This document shows, piece by piece, positions 8,419-16,133 of a DNA stretch of 64,000 nucleotides. A program made the position numbers and the translations under genes. Within the stretch, counting starts at the first letter, position 1; each line of letters opens with the position of its first letter. The notes under the pieces were generated by a model. That model saw nothing but the letters and a program-made list of their open reading frames with translations, was not told where the DNA came from and did no database searches. The stretch is from Patiriisocius sp047730165 (GTDB lineage Bacteria > Bacteroidota > Bacteroidia > Flavobacteriales > Flavobacteriaceae), in NCBI RefSeq assembly GCF_047730165.1, contig NZ_CP159834.1:434001-498000 (forward strand), written 5' to 3'.

Positions 8419-9075
8419 ATGTTAAAAGCAGTGTTATTTGATATGGACGGGGTGATTGTGGACACGGAACCGCTTCACAGGAAGGCTTATTTTTTGATGT
8501 TTGACGACATGAATATTACAGTTTCTGAAACGCTCTACACTAGTTTTACCGGGCAGTCTACCTTGAACATTTGTAAAAAACTGGTGGATATGTTTGCTAT
8601 TTCGGAAGCACCTGAAATACTAGTTGCTTGTAAACGAAAGCATTTTAAATATCTTTTTGAGAACGATAGCTCCCTACAACTATTGGATGGCGTGCTAGAC
8701 TTGATTAAGGATTATCACACTAACGGACTCACATTGGTTCTAGCCTCTTCTGCTTCCATGCCAAATATAGATCGTATTTTTGATCGTTTTAACCTCAACA
8801 AATACTTTATAGCAAAACTGAGCGGTGCAGATCTTAAAGAAAGTAAACCGCATCCAGAAATATTTATCAAAGCTGCTGAAGCTGCAGGACAGCCTCGCGA
8901 ATCGTGTATGGTGATAGAAGACTCCAGTAATGGAATCAAAGCAGCTGTAGACGCCGGTATCTTTGTCGTGGGCTATGACAGCAAACACTCGACAGATCAA
9001 GATTATTCAAACGCAGATATGGTGATTTCTTCTTTTAAAGAAATTTGGCATGCCGCTGTGTACGATGTGGTATAA
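8419..9075 (+). CDS. HAD-family hydrolase, beta-phosphoglucomutase-like
   Basis: A 218-residue cytosolic HAD protein of subfamily IA/variant 3. Motif I is FDMDGVIVDTEP (nucleophile D8, acid D10), with a cap domain at about 15-80, motif II in VLASSASMPN, motif III SKPHPEIF and motif IV VIEDSSNGIKAA. This layout is shared by beta-phosphoglucomutases and small sugar-phosphate phosphatases; the two cannot be told apart from sequence alone. Neighbours give no pathway hint. Confidence 0.88.
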   Translation: MLKAVLFDMDGVIVDTEPLHRKAYFLMFDDMNITVSETLYTSFTGQSTLNICKKLVDMFAISEAPEILVACKRKHFKYLFENDSSLQLLDGVLDLIKDYHTNGLTLVLASSASMPNIDRIFDRFNLNKYFIAKLSGADLKESKPHPEIFIKAAEAAGQPRESCMVIEDSSNGIKAAVDAGIFVVGYDSKHSTDQDYSNADMVISSFKEIWHAAVYDVV

Positions 9076-9119
9076 AAATAAGCATTGACTGCTATTTTAT
9101 TGACGGCACTCCTTAAAAA

Positions 9120-9404
9120 TTAATCATAATTAATACGATCGCGTATAGTTCCATCTGCTCTGTGGATAATCACATCTGCTTTGTGTTTTCTGGCTAGTGT
9201 TTTGGCCTTATTAATGGCCGTAGATTGTTTTCTATGTTTTGACGTGATTCGCTTATTACCTTCACGCCGTACTGCCCAATCATCCTTATAAGGCACCACG
9301 TGCTGATGCCAAGTCCTAGGACGTTTATTCATGCTTTTTAAGATAAGTGCTATCAACTCGCTTATGAGCGCTTTCCAGGATCTAGGTGTATTGTTGTTTG
9401 CCAT
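9120..9404 (-). CDS. DUF2188 domain-containing protein
   Basis: The product is a small basic protein of 94 residues. The core HVVPYKDDWAVRREGN...RADGTIRDRINY matches DUF2188, where a pattern H-V-V-P, W-A-V and R-D-G-x-I is typical. The first 24 residues are an extra helix-like extension; many relatives begin near the internal ATG at 9332 (MNKRPRTW), so the true start is uncertain. Function is unknown; the high Lys/Arg content suggests nucleic-acid contact (inference). Directly upstream lies a decayed gene (9444-9635). Confidence 0.72.
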   Translation of the reverse strand: MANNNTPRSWKALISELIALILKSMNKRPRTWHQHVVPYKDDWAVRREGNKRITSKHRKQSTAINKAKTLARKHKADVIIHRADGTIRDRINYD

Positions 9405-9443
9405 GTGTGAATGCTTTTAAGCCGCAATAATAATATATTTCTC

Positions 9444-9635
9444 TTAGACTGCCTCCATCCCATAATTTCGTTCTAGCCATCGAATCGTAAAATGCGCTTC
9501 TGTCATTTTTTGAAAATGACTAATAAGGATATAATTAATAGCGCTACCTGTCAGACTTCCTAGGCCCGGTATGAGGTGTGCCGCTACTCTCTCTGACACC
9601 TTACTTCTACAACGAGCCCAACGTTGTAAACCAAT
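9444..9635 (-). pseudogene. EcsC-family protein, C-terminal remnant
   Basis: The minus strand encodes about 63 residues ending at a TAA (9446-9444). The last 50 read like the C-terminus of EcsC-family proteins: LIPGLGSLTGSAINY, then ISHFQKMTEAHFTIRWLE and a final NYGMEAV. In frame upstream there is a TAG at 9638-9636, and the preceding sequence does not continue the family, so the first roughly 180 residues of a normal EcsC protein are missing. No plausible start codon and RBS precede it. It is therefore called a remnant. Confidence 0.6.
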
Positions 9636-10110
9636 CTAACCACATGATTCACCCAGTAGACGCATTCGCAGTACCTGCGATGTAAAGAACAGATACTTAC
9701 TTATGCAGGAGCAGCCGCCGGCCTGCTTTTTTTGGCTTGATGATTTCCTGTGCTTGAGAGCACCAAGTAGAACACCATCTCTCTCAACAACCCATTTTAA
9801 TTAAAATCTTACGCCTTATTACCTGTGGAAAAAAACTTCGATAAAATTGAAATAAGGAACTACGAAGCCAGGCTATATCAATCAATACCGCTCTCTAAAA
9901 ACTCATAGAGAAAAACGTCCAACAAAGGTTTTTCAAAACTAGTTGGTTATATTTTTGTACCAAGAAGAAGAAAATTGCGATTTTAGATAAAACAACATAA
10001 CTTATACTTAACAAACTTTCTTTTTTGGCTACAATCCTCCCTATTATTTTTTCTTCCGAAGAAATGCAGTGGCTGTCAAACTAACAACGCGATAGGCACT
10101 GACTCTTTCT

Positions 10111-10149
10111 AAAAAAAAATAAGGTATGTACTTTCGCACACACCTTATT
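10111..10149 (-). terminator. Terminator after the proteorhodopsin gene
   Basis: Arms AATAAGGTATGT (10118-10129) and ACACACCTTATT (10138-10149) pair at 11 of 12 positions around an 8-nt loop. The plus-strand A-run 10111-10119 gives the U-tract on the minus strand. Confidence 0.75.
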
Positions 10150-10179
10150 CCAATTCTTAGCCTCGATAAAATTTAATCG

Positions 10180-10914
10180 CTAAGCGTTTTTTGCTTCTGT
10201 TTGTCTAACAGCCAAAGTATAAATCACAAGACCGAATCCTATTTTATTAATAGCATCTGCGATGTTATATAATACATCAACACTCAAACCTCCAAAGACA
10301 CCTTCGTACCAACCAGGAGTTCCTGCCATGTATCCAATAGGATAGATTGCCCATCCAACTAATACAAACCAGCATAACATTTTGTGCGCCTTAAGAACAG
10401 ACCCACCTGCTGCTTTTGCAATTTTTGCTGCGCCTCCAAGCCAGATTTCGTAAACAATAGCAAAATATGCTATACCTGATACTAATCCCCAGATTTGAGC
10501 TTGTTCAGGATATATAGCTTCTCCAGCGTATCCAGTTACGAGCATAATGACAGAGAGTACAATAAGTTTCCATAAAAGCTTTGGTTTTGCACCCGCTACT
10601 TTAAGGATGAGATAGAACTCAACACACATTAATGGCACAGTTAATATCCAATCTACATACCTAAAGAAGGTAGGCGACTCAATATTTACAGCCCAATAAT
10701 CACGCATATACCAATAATGGACTGCGGCGATAAAGGTGATTAACCCTGACACTAAAATAGAAGTTTTCCATTTGCGGTCAAAGTCATTCATAGTAAAGAA
10801 AAAGAAGGCAGAAGCTGCCATCATAGCCATAGCTCCAATAAAGAAGGTAAAGCCAACGTAATCGTCTGGTGCCATTTTTGGAACCAAAGAAAGTAAAGAA
10901 GTTAAATTTTGCAT
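10180..10914 (-). CDS. Proteorhodopsin, green-tuned light-driven proton pump
   Basis: A 244-residue seven-helix microbial rhodopsin. Key residues are all present: H66 (in AAVHYWYM), which pairs with the proton acceptor D88 in RYVDWILTVPL, T92, proton donor E99, and the retinal Schiff-base lysine K224 in AINKIGFG. The D-T-E triad marks an outward proton pump, unlike the NDQ sodium or NTQ chloride pumps. Met at position 96 (equivalent to PR residue 105) is the green-absorbing form typical of flavobacteria. It is divergent from blh, which makes retinal, and the shared spacer carries a heptad repeat array overlapping its promoter. It acts in the inner membrane to supply proton motive force. Confidence 0.97.
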   Translation of the reverse strand: MQNLTSLLSLVPKMAPDDYVGFTFFIGAMAMMAASAFFFFTMNDFDRKWKTSILVSGLITFIAAVHYWYMRDYWAVNIESPTFFRYVDWILTVPLMCVEFYLILKVAGAKPKLLWKLIVLSVIMLVTGYAGEAIYPEQAQIWGLVSGIAYFAIVYEIWLGGAAKIAKAAGGSVLKAHKMLCWFVLVGWAIYPIGYMAGTPGWYEGVFGGLSVDVLYNIADAINKIGFGLVIYTLAVRQTEAKNA

Positions 10915-10942
10915 GGTTGTTTATATTTAAATTTTTGTTCAA

Positions 10943-10973
10943 CAAATCTACACAAACAATAAACAATAAACAA
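10943..10973 (-). promoter_or_regulatory. Proteorhodopsin promoter
   Basis: Minus strand: -7 box TAGATTTG (10950-10943) and a TTG at 10973-10971 with 20-nt spacing, within the flavobacterial range. The TTG comes from the third AAACAAT heptad of the repeat array; the first two heptads offer TTGs at shorter spacing. The start codon is at 10914. Confidence 0.55.
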
Positions 10974-11009
10974 TAAATATCAAATAATAAATATCAAATA
11001 ATAAATAAT
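10954..11009. repeat. Eight-unit heptanucleotide tandem array between proteorhodopsin and blh
   Basis: Read in steps of 7 bp: AAACAAT three times (10954-10974), then AAATATC, AAATAAT, AAATATC, AAATAAT, AAATAAT (10975-11009). The units keep exact phase for 56 bp. The array spans the -33 region of the proteorhodopsin promoter and ends about 40 nt before the blh start. Confidence 0.85.
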
Positions 11010-11050
11010 ATGTTGATTAATTAGGATATTATTTATTTATCTTGTAATTC

Positions 11051-11941
11051 ATGATGGAAAATTATACGAAAATCGCAATAATAATCACCTTCTTTAGCCT
11101 TTGGCTCTCTGGATATTTTTCTAGTCCGTCACAACAAGTTGTTGGGTTATTTTTAATTTTTTCACTAGGTATTCTGCACGGAAGCAATGATCTCAAACTT
11201 ATTTCAAAAGTAACTACATCCTCAAAACCTATCCAATTAGCCTTATTTATTGGCTCTTATATAGGCACGGTACTTATCGCTAGTTTGCTTTTTTATTCTA
11301 TTCCTAGCTTTGCCCTTGTTGCATTTGTTATTTTCAGTGCCTATCATTTTGGCGAACAACACTTTAATACAGTCTCAGACAACACCTCTACTTTTAACAA
11401 GTCCATGTTTCTGTCTTATGGACTAACTATTCTATTCCTGCTATTTAACCTTAATAGCACCGCAACGGTAGAAATAATAAATTCACTCACTGGCTTTACT
11501 TTTCTAACAGTTTGGTTTAAATGGATTTTTACTTTTACTGCGATCATTTGGTTATTATTTGCATTGACTATGGTTCTTAAAAACAATATGACCTGGAAAC
11601 GCCTTTTGTTTGAATTGTTTCTTTTACTTGTTTTTGCTGTCGTGTTTAAAACAGCCACACTGATATGGGCATTTGCTATTTATTTCATTTTTTGGCATAG
11701 TATTCCATCCATTTTTGAGCAGCAATCTTTTTTATACGGTGAAGTGTCTATAAAGACCTTTATCATCTATATTAAATCATCTTTTGTTATTTGGCTGATT
11801 TCTATAACTACCGTAGGGCTCCTGTTTTTATGGATCCAGGATGAGAAAATCTTATTACCCTTAATGTTTGCATTTTTAGGAGCTATAACATTTGCCCATT
11901 CCTTTACGATTTCTAAAATGTTTATGAAAAAGGCTTATTAG
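11051..11941 (+). CDS. blh: Brp/Blh family beta-carotene 15,15'-dioxygenase
   Basis: The encoded polytopic inner-membrane protein of 296 residues cleaves beta-carotene to two retinal molecules. The family's iron-binding histidines are in place: GILHGSNDLK (H43), SAYHFGEQHF (H99, H104) and FWHSIPSIFEQ (H216). Helices span nearly the whole length. It is divergent from proteorhodopsin, the usual partner, and supplies its chromophore. Two ATGs in tandem (11051, 11054) are possible starts. No carotenoid genes (crtE/B/I/Y) occur in this window, so the beta-carotene must come from elsewhere in the genome. Confidence 0.93.
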   Translation: MMENYTKIAIIITFFSLWLSGYFSSPSQQVVGLFLIFSLGILHGSNDLKLISKVTTSSKPIQLALFIGSYIGTVLIASLLFYSIPSFALVAFVIFSAYHFGEQHFNTVSDNTSTFNKSMFLSYGLTILFLLFNLNSTATVEIINSLTGFTFLTVWFKWIFTFTAIIWLLFALTMVLKNNMTWKRLLFELFLLLVFAVVFKTATLIWAFAIYFIFWHSIPSIFEQQSFLYGEVSIKTFIIYIKSSFVIWLISITTVGLLFLWIQDEKILLPLMFAFLGAITFAHSFTISKMFMKKAY

Positions 11942-12262
11942 CACTTTGCAAAACACAACCCTTTGCTGCTTCGTAGAATGAATATCGCCAACTTAAATTA
12001 ACTCCAATTCTAACTTTTAATAATATGCACTCTTAAAAACATTAGCCCCCTTGCCACTCTTTTAATTTTTATTATCCTGAGTTAAATGCGCTCAAACAGC
12101 ACAGACCAAATAAATTGAAACTATGAGAAAGTCAGATTTTGACAACAAACAAGGATAACACCCTATCCCTGAAACTGTAAAGGATAAAAAAGAGGTAGAA
12201 AACAAAAATAAAGCACAGACCGAAGAGCAGTAAACTGCGCTGTTTTAAAGCAGGAAGGCAGC
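11942..12262. other. Spacer after blh
   Basis: A 321-bp spacer. Apart from the broken small ORF at 12123-12233 nothing is recognised. No clear terminator hairpin for blh is visible. Confidence 0.5.
12123..12233 (+). pseudogene. Small charged ORF interrupted by one in-frame stop
   Basis: Starting at ATG 12123, the frame reads MRKSDFDNKQG, a TAA at 12156-12158, then HPIPETVKDKKEVENK continuing to NKAQTEEQ and a stop at 12231. Total length would be 36 residues, strongly hydrophilic and Lys/Glu-rich. The continuity of composition across the stop suggests a recently inactivated small gene, or read-through. I do not recognise a family with certainty. Confidence 0.35.
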
Positions 12263-13213
12263 TTAGTCCAAGACCACTATCTCACTGACCAAGATCCACT
12301 TTCCATTTTGCTCCACGCTGCGCGTCACTGTAATTTTATTAGGACCGGTTTTTTTGAAAACATCTATAAGTTTTAGGTCTTTATGTACCGTAGTATTAAT
12401 AATAACAGGCGGTGTCAATAAACCTCCTGTAGTAGCGTCAAAAACATAAAGAGTTTTAAACGTGGGTTTTAGATCCCAATACCCAATCTCATCTGCACCA
12501 TCACTATTAAGGTCTTTTAAGTTTTCTAACTGAGAATTATAGCTATCTGTTATCGTAATAGCTTCCAATCCTGGCGCACTAAACCTGAGGACGCTTTTAC
12601 AGGCACCCTTGCACTTCTGGGTTGTTTGTGATGGTGAATTTTCTACGACATCTCCTATAAGTTTTGGAGACACCACATAAGCATAATCAGAAAGGTCATC
12701 TCCGTTAAAATCCCCAAAGAGTTGGCGATTTTCTGAAGCACTTAAAAGCTGCTCCCGATAATTAGGAAAAATAGGGACATCCAAGTATTTCTTGTCCCCA
12801 GAAACTCCTTCTCGTAAGATGATAAATTTGCTGTTAAATAAAGTGACGAGCAGGTACGTTTCATAGGCTGCTTCCACCCCATCATATGTGACTTCTTTTA
12901 CAAAAACCACCAGATAGCTCGCGCCTTCTTTACTAATGGTAAATTCGTTATTTAGTATCTGCTGCCCGTAGTCTGGAAATTGTTCAAACAGCAATGCTTT
13001 ATCCTTCTGCACTTGAAATCTTGTTTGCTCCTTGCCGTAATATTGCACCACATCCATATAGCTCGTATCGAGATATGGAAATTTAAGCTCCGTGTGTTTG
13101 TCGCTCCATTCCATTACAAAGGCGCGTATTTCATCCTCCCCCTTTGGGTTGATCTCATTACAACTTGAGCATAGCATTAAAAATAGACAAAAGACAACAG
13201 ACAACATTTTCAT
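12263..13213 (-). CDS. Lipoprotein with FG-GAP/EF-hand-like calcium loops
   Basis: This is a lipoprotein of about 316 residues: signal helix MKMLSVVFCLFLMLCSSC with a lipobox ending at Cys. Two Asp-rich loops, DFNGDDLSDYAY and DLNSDGADEIGY, look like the calcium-binding loops of FG-GAP/VCBS repeats, spaced about 80 residues apart with KCKGACK between them. The open frame extends upstream to 13237 with MFKSMSMSMKM, encoded by a repeated hexamer. A TAGATTTG promoter box ends at 13240, which would place the RNA start near or inside that extension, so I chose the ATG at 13213. No enzymatic function is evident. Confidence 0.65.
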   Translation of the reverse strand: MKMLSVVFCLFLMLCSSCNEINPKGEDEIRAFVMEWSDKHTELKFPYLDTSYMDVVQYYGKEQTRFQVQKDKALLFEQFPDYGQQILNNEFTISKEGASYLVVFVKEVTYDGVEAAYETYLLVTLFNSKFIILREGVSGDKKYLDVPIFPNYREQLLSASENRQLFGDFNGDDLSDYAYVVSPKLIGDVVENSPSQTTQKCKGACKSVLRFSAPGLEAITITDSYNSQLENLKDLNSDGADEIGYWDLKPTFKTLYVFDATTGGLLTPPVIINTTVHKDLKLIDVFKKTGPNKITVTRSVEQNGKWILVSEIVVLD

Positions 13214-13239
13214 AGACATAGACATAGATTTAAACATAA

Positions 13240-13247
13240 CAAATCTA
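13240..13247 (-). promoter_or_regulatory. -7 box before the FG-GAP lipoprotein
   Basis: Minus strand TAGATTTG, an exact TAnnTTTG match, only 3 nt before the longest possible start (13237). This argues that translation begins at a downstream ATG. Confidence 0.45.
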
Positions 13248-13517
13248 AAGATACGCCTATTTCTAAAGCAATCTTACCATCCTTTTAACAAAAAGAGGCT
13301 TTCTTCTGGGCGCTCAACATCCCGCAAGATAGTATTATCAAAATAGCAGTAGAAGCTGCTTTAATCTTCATTTTTCGAGGGTATATTTTTTGTGAAAGAC
13401 CGAATCGTTTTCATAGAAATTTTTCAGACTCATTGGCGGGGTATTTAGTGAATACAGGGCAGTTAAAGTAATGGAAACCCATTTAATTACTAGAACATAT
13501 CAAAACCGCCCTAAAAC

Positions 13518-13547
13518 AAAAAGCCCACCTAGACAGATGGGCTTTTT
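13518..13547. terminator. Terminator after the T9SS protein gene
   Basis: AAAAAGCCCA (13518-13527) pairs with TGGGCTTTTT (13538-13547). It is symmetrical, works on either strand, and lies 31 nt past the stop of the minus-strand gene. Confidence 0.75.
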
Positions 13548-13577
13548 AAGCAAAGTATCTATATAAAGTATATATTG

Positions 13578-14549
13578 TTAGTGCTTCATAAACTTTTCTA
13601 CGAGTCTTCCTTGCGGAGTAACAAGTTGTATGGTATAAAATCCAGTACTTAGATTTTCTAAATCTACAACACCATTGTCATCTATTTGAATATTCATTTT
13701 TTGTCCTAAATTATTAAAAAATTGATACGCACTAGCACTGTCAAAATTTTCGATATTTAAATAATCTGTCGCAGGATTTGGGTATAAAACAAGTTGTGCC
13801 TCATTAAAATCAGACACCCCTAAAACATCACTTGTAAATCTATACACAGTACCTTCTGGTATCACACCATCTACGGAATTATTAGCCTCAGTTCCGCCAG
13901 CTACTAAAGTAACTAAGTCTGGATTAGCAGGATCTCCTTCAAGTAAATATCCCTCAGACAACAAAATACCATCTTCTAAATTAGCTGAAGGGAAAAAAGC
14001 TACCAAAGGACCTGAAAACCCCTCAAAAGAATTTACCGTGTTTTGCACTTCGCTAGTACCGTATCTATATTCTAAAACATTTGAAGTTTCATATAACCAA
14101 ATCTGAAAATTCATAAAATCAAACGTTTGTAAGTCTTCTATAAATCCTACGTTATTATATTCAATTTTTAATATTCTACTTCCAGCATTACCCGAAGTTA
14201 AAAATGAGATTTCAGACAGCGAATTGTTAGCATTAAAACCTAGATCTATAATATCTTGTCCTACGGGCAATAGTAATGGCACCGGAGTAGCATCCAGTTC
14301 AGACATAGTAGACATACTAGCACCAAAACCATCTTCTATTATAAAAAGCGTATCAAAGGTGACATCGCCTATAGTGAATTCAAAACCTAATGATATAGTA
14401 AAAGCAGGATCATCCCATACTTCTCCATCATTTAAGGAAGTACTTCCTACTAAATCTTCATACGTTTCATTAAAAGCCTCAAACTGATAGGTTTGCGCTT
14501 GCATTACTATTGACCCTAACAAAAGGAAACTTAAGATACATTTTTTCAT
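13578..14549 (-). CDS. Secreted protein with T9SS type A sorting domain
   Basis: About 323 residues. The ATG at 14549 gives a clean signal peptide (MKKCILSFLLLGSIVMQAQ); the open frame extends upstream to 14582 but adds a non-signal leader. The middle is beta-rich with no recognised enzyme motif. From about residue 255 the C-terminus has LVLYPNPATDYLNI and LSTGFYTIQL, ending in VEKFMKH: the type A sorting domain that directs export through the type IX system. It is likely surface-bound or released. Its role is unknown. Confidence 0.8.
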   Translation of the reverse strand: MKKCILSFLLLGSIVMQAQTYQFEAFNETYEDLVGSTSLNDGEVWDDPAFTISLGFEFTIGDVTFDTLFIIEDGFGASMSTMSELDATPVPLLLPVGQDIIDLGFNANNSLSEISFLTSGNAGSRILKIEYNNVGFIEDLQTFDFMNFQIWLYETSNVLEYRYGTSEVQNTVNSFEGFSGPLVAFFPSANLEDGILLSEGYLLEGDPANPDLVTLVAGGTEANNSVDGVIPEGTVYRFTSDVLGVSDFNEAQLVLYPNPATDYLNIENFDSASAYQFFNNLGQKMNIQIDDNGVVDLENLSTGFYTIQLVTPQGRLVEKFMKH

Positions 14550-14868
14550 AGTGGTAATTTTATAATAAAACAGTTGAATCATTGAAACACCTACCCTAAA
14601 ATATGAGTTTTTTTTTAAACGTACTGATCTTTACATTGTTACTAACACCGGGATTGCATAGCATACAGTTTACATTTAATACAATATAATATTGAAGCAT
14701 TTTTATACTTCTTTTCAAGTAAAACAGGTGCTAAAAAATAAAGTGATACAAAAAAAGCCCATCCGTTTGGATAAGCTTCTCATCGGTCTAATTTCTTAAA
14801 CCACAAGCCCTATTTAAAGGACTCAACACAACTTTATTTATTTTGACGTTAACAATGTCAAAAATTTG
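14550..14868. other. Spacer between the T9SS protein and tRNA-Asp
   Basis: About 320 bp with a probable terminator for the tRNA (14751-14778) and otherwise AT-rich sequence without a recognised gene. Confidence 0.45.
14751..14778 (-). terminator. Probable terminator after tRNA-Asp
   Basis: AAGCCCATCC (14755-14764) and GGATAAGCTT (14769-14778) pair with two mismatches around GTTT. The A-run 14751-14756 gives a U-tract on the minus strand. Confidence 0.5.
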
Positions 14869-14942
14869 CGGTCTGGACGAGACTCGAACTCGCGACCCCC
14901 TGCGTGACAGGCAGGTATTCTAACCAACTGAACTACCAGACC
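14869..14942 (-). tRNA. tRNA-Asp (anticodon GTC)
   Basis: A 74-nt cloverleaf on the minus strand. Acceptor stem GGTCTGG (14942-14936) pairs with CCAGACC (14876-14870), with a G discriminator at 14869. The D-arm contains AGTTCAGTTGGTTAGA, the anticodon loop is CTGTCAC giving GTC, and the T-arm is GTTCGAGTC. The 3' CCA is not encoded. Asp identity fits the G discriminator. Confidence 0.96.
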
Positions 14943-15165
14943 GTGCTACTATTTTATAGACTTTAAAAGCTTGTCTTCACAACTATTGCTAGAAGCGAGT
15001 GCAAATATAAAACTACCTGTGACATCTACAAACAAATAATTTAAAATATTTCATTTATTTTTATTCCCACTACAAGATTCACTTGTAGAACTGAAAACAA
15101 TCTATCTCAAGCATCTGATTTGCACCACCTAGGAGAATAAATATGATAATTAACATATTTTAAAA
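14943..15165. other. Spacer between DUF58 gene and tRNA-Asp
   Basis: About 220 bp, AT-rich; no gene or structure recognised apart from presumed tRNA promoter sequence. Confidence 0.4.
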
Positions 15166-16095
15166 TCAACCATATTTACCACGCTCTACCAAATAGGTTG
15201 TTAAAATTTTATTGAAGTGATTATTGGTATCTACAGGCACATATTTGATTCTATATTGCCCACACTTCACCGCGAGGTCATCAAAATAGCGCTTTACCGC
15301 AGTTTCGTAGTTTTCTTTTATGTTGTCTGCATAGACATTTACGTGTTCGCCGGTCTCCACATCAACAAACTTCTTGGGACGATTATTAAAGTCAAATTGC
15401 AGCTCTTTCTCCTTATCGTAGGTGTGAAAAAGCACAACTTCGTGTTTATTGTATTTCAAATGCTGTAGAGCTTCAAAAAGTTTCTCCTCTTCTATATCAC
15501 TTTGAAACATGTCTGTAAATAGAAAAACGAGGCTTCTTCGCTTTAACTTTTCAGCAATAAGATGCAGATGTGTATACGATTTTGTCTGTATTTGCTCTCG
15601 CTTAGAGGCTAATGCGGCATTTAAATGACTCAATAATTGTTGGTGATGGCGTTCGCTCCCTTTCTCCCCGCTGTAATATTCATAGACATCACTATAAATA
15701 CTTAAACCAATGGCGTCGCGCTGACGTTTCATTAAGTTCATGATGGCAGCACCAGCCAATACAGAAAAACCAATTTTATTCAAATTATTAATACTCATCT
15801 CTTTCATCGCAGGATAGTGCATAGAGCTACTATTATCGATGATGAGATGACATCTAAGGTTGGTTTCCTCTTCATAACGTTTGGTATAGAGTTTATCTGT
15901 TTTAGCAAAGAGCTTCCAGTCTATATGCTTCGTACTCTCCCCATTGTTATAAATTTTATGCTCAGCAAACTCCGCAGAAAACCCGTGAAAAGGCGACTTG
16001 TGCAGTCCAGAGACAAACCCCTCAACCACTTGAGTGGCCAAAAGCTCCAGGTTCTTAAAGCCTGTTATCTCGTTTATTTGCTTTTCTAAATTCAA
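15166..16095 (-). CDS. DUF58 domain-containing protein (vWA-like)
   Basis: A soluble protein of 309 residues. The DUF58 core is visible: GLHKSPFHGFSAEFAEHK, STKHIDWKLFAKTDKLYTKRYEEE (split here by chance of notation; the IDWK-x-xA and YxxE/E pattern is the family hallmark), then a vWA-like strand HLIIDNSSSMHY with the D-x-S-x-S metal-site motif, and LVFLFTDMFQ. DUF58 proteins usually work with MoxR-type AAA ATPases, which are not in the window. It lies downstream of clpP on the same strand with a 38-nt gap, so the two may be cotranscribed. Confidence 0.88.
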   Translation of the reverse strand: MNLEKQINEITGFKNLELLATQVVEGFVSGLHKSPFHGFSAEFAEHKIYNNGESTKHIDWKLFAKTDKLYTKRYEEETNLRCHLIIDNSSSMHYPAMKEMSINNLNKIGFSVLAGAAIMNLMKRQRDAIGLSIYSDVYEYYSGEKGSERHHQQLLSHLNAALASKREQIQTKSYTHLHLIAEKLKRRSLVFLFTDMFQSDIEEEKLFEALQHLKYNKHEVVLFHTYDKEKELQFDFNNRPKKFVDVETGEHVNVYADNIKENYETAVKRYFDDLAVKCGQYRIKYVPVDTNNHFNKILTTYLVERGKYG

Positions 16096-16133
16096 TTATT
16101 TAACGTGATTAGTGAGTTGTAAACTGAACATCA

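Larger units (their letters stand above)
9405..10179. other. Gene-poor spacer beside the proteorhodopsin gene
   Basis: This 775-bp stretch without an intact gene contains the EcsC remnant (9444-9635), a plus-strand terminator-like GC hairpin followed by seven T residues (stem GCAGG 9705-9709 / CCTGC 9722-9726) with no visible gene in front of it, and the proteorhodopsin terminator (10111-10149). An open minus-strand frame at about 9895-10080 has no start codon and no recognisable family. The stretch looks like decayed insertion-scar DNA. Confidence 0.5.
13238..13577. other. Spacer with promoter and terminator only
   Basis: Contains the minus-strand promoter box of the lipoprotein gene (13240-13247) and the terminator of the T9SS protein gene (13518-13547). 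No ORF or RNA is recognised between them. Confidence 0.5.

Noticed and set aside
9704..9733. Plus-strand GC hairpin with T-run, as if ending an unannotated small RNA
   Set aside because: The stem is only 5 bp and no promoter or conserved structure is visible before it, so I did not call an RNA gene.
9895..10080. Open minus-strand frame of about 60 codons beside the proteorhodopsin terminator
   Set aside because: It has no start codon, follows a stop immediately, and its AT-rich composition resembles no family I recognise.
10180..10914. Sodium- or chloride-pumping rhodopsin
   Set aside because: The pump triad is D-T-E, which is the proton-pump form, not NDQ or NTQ.
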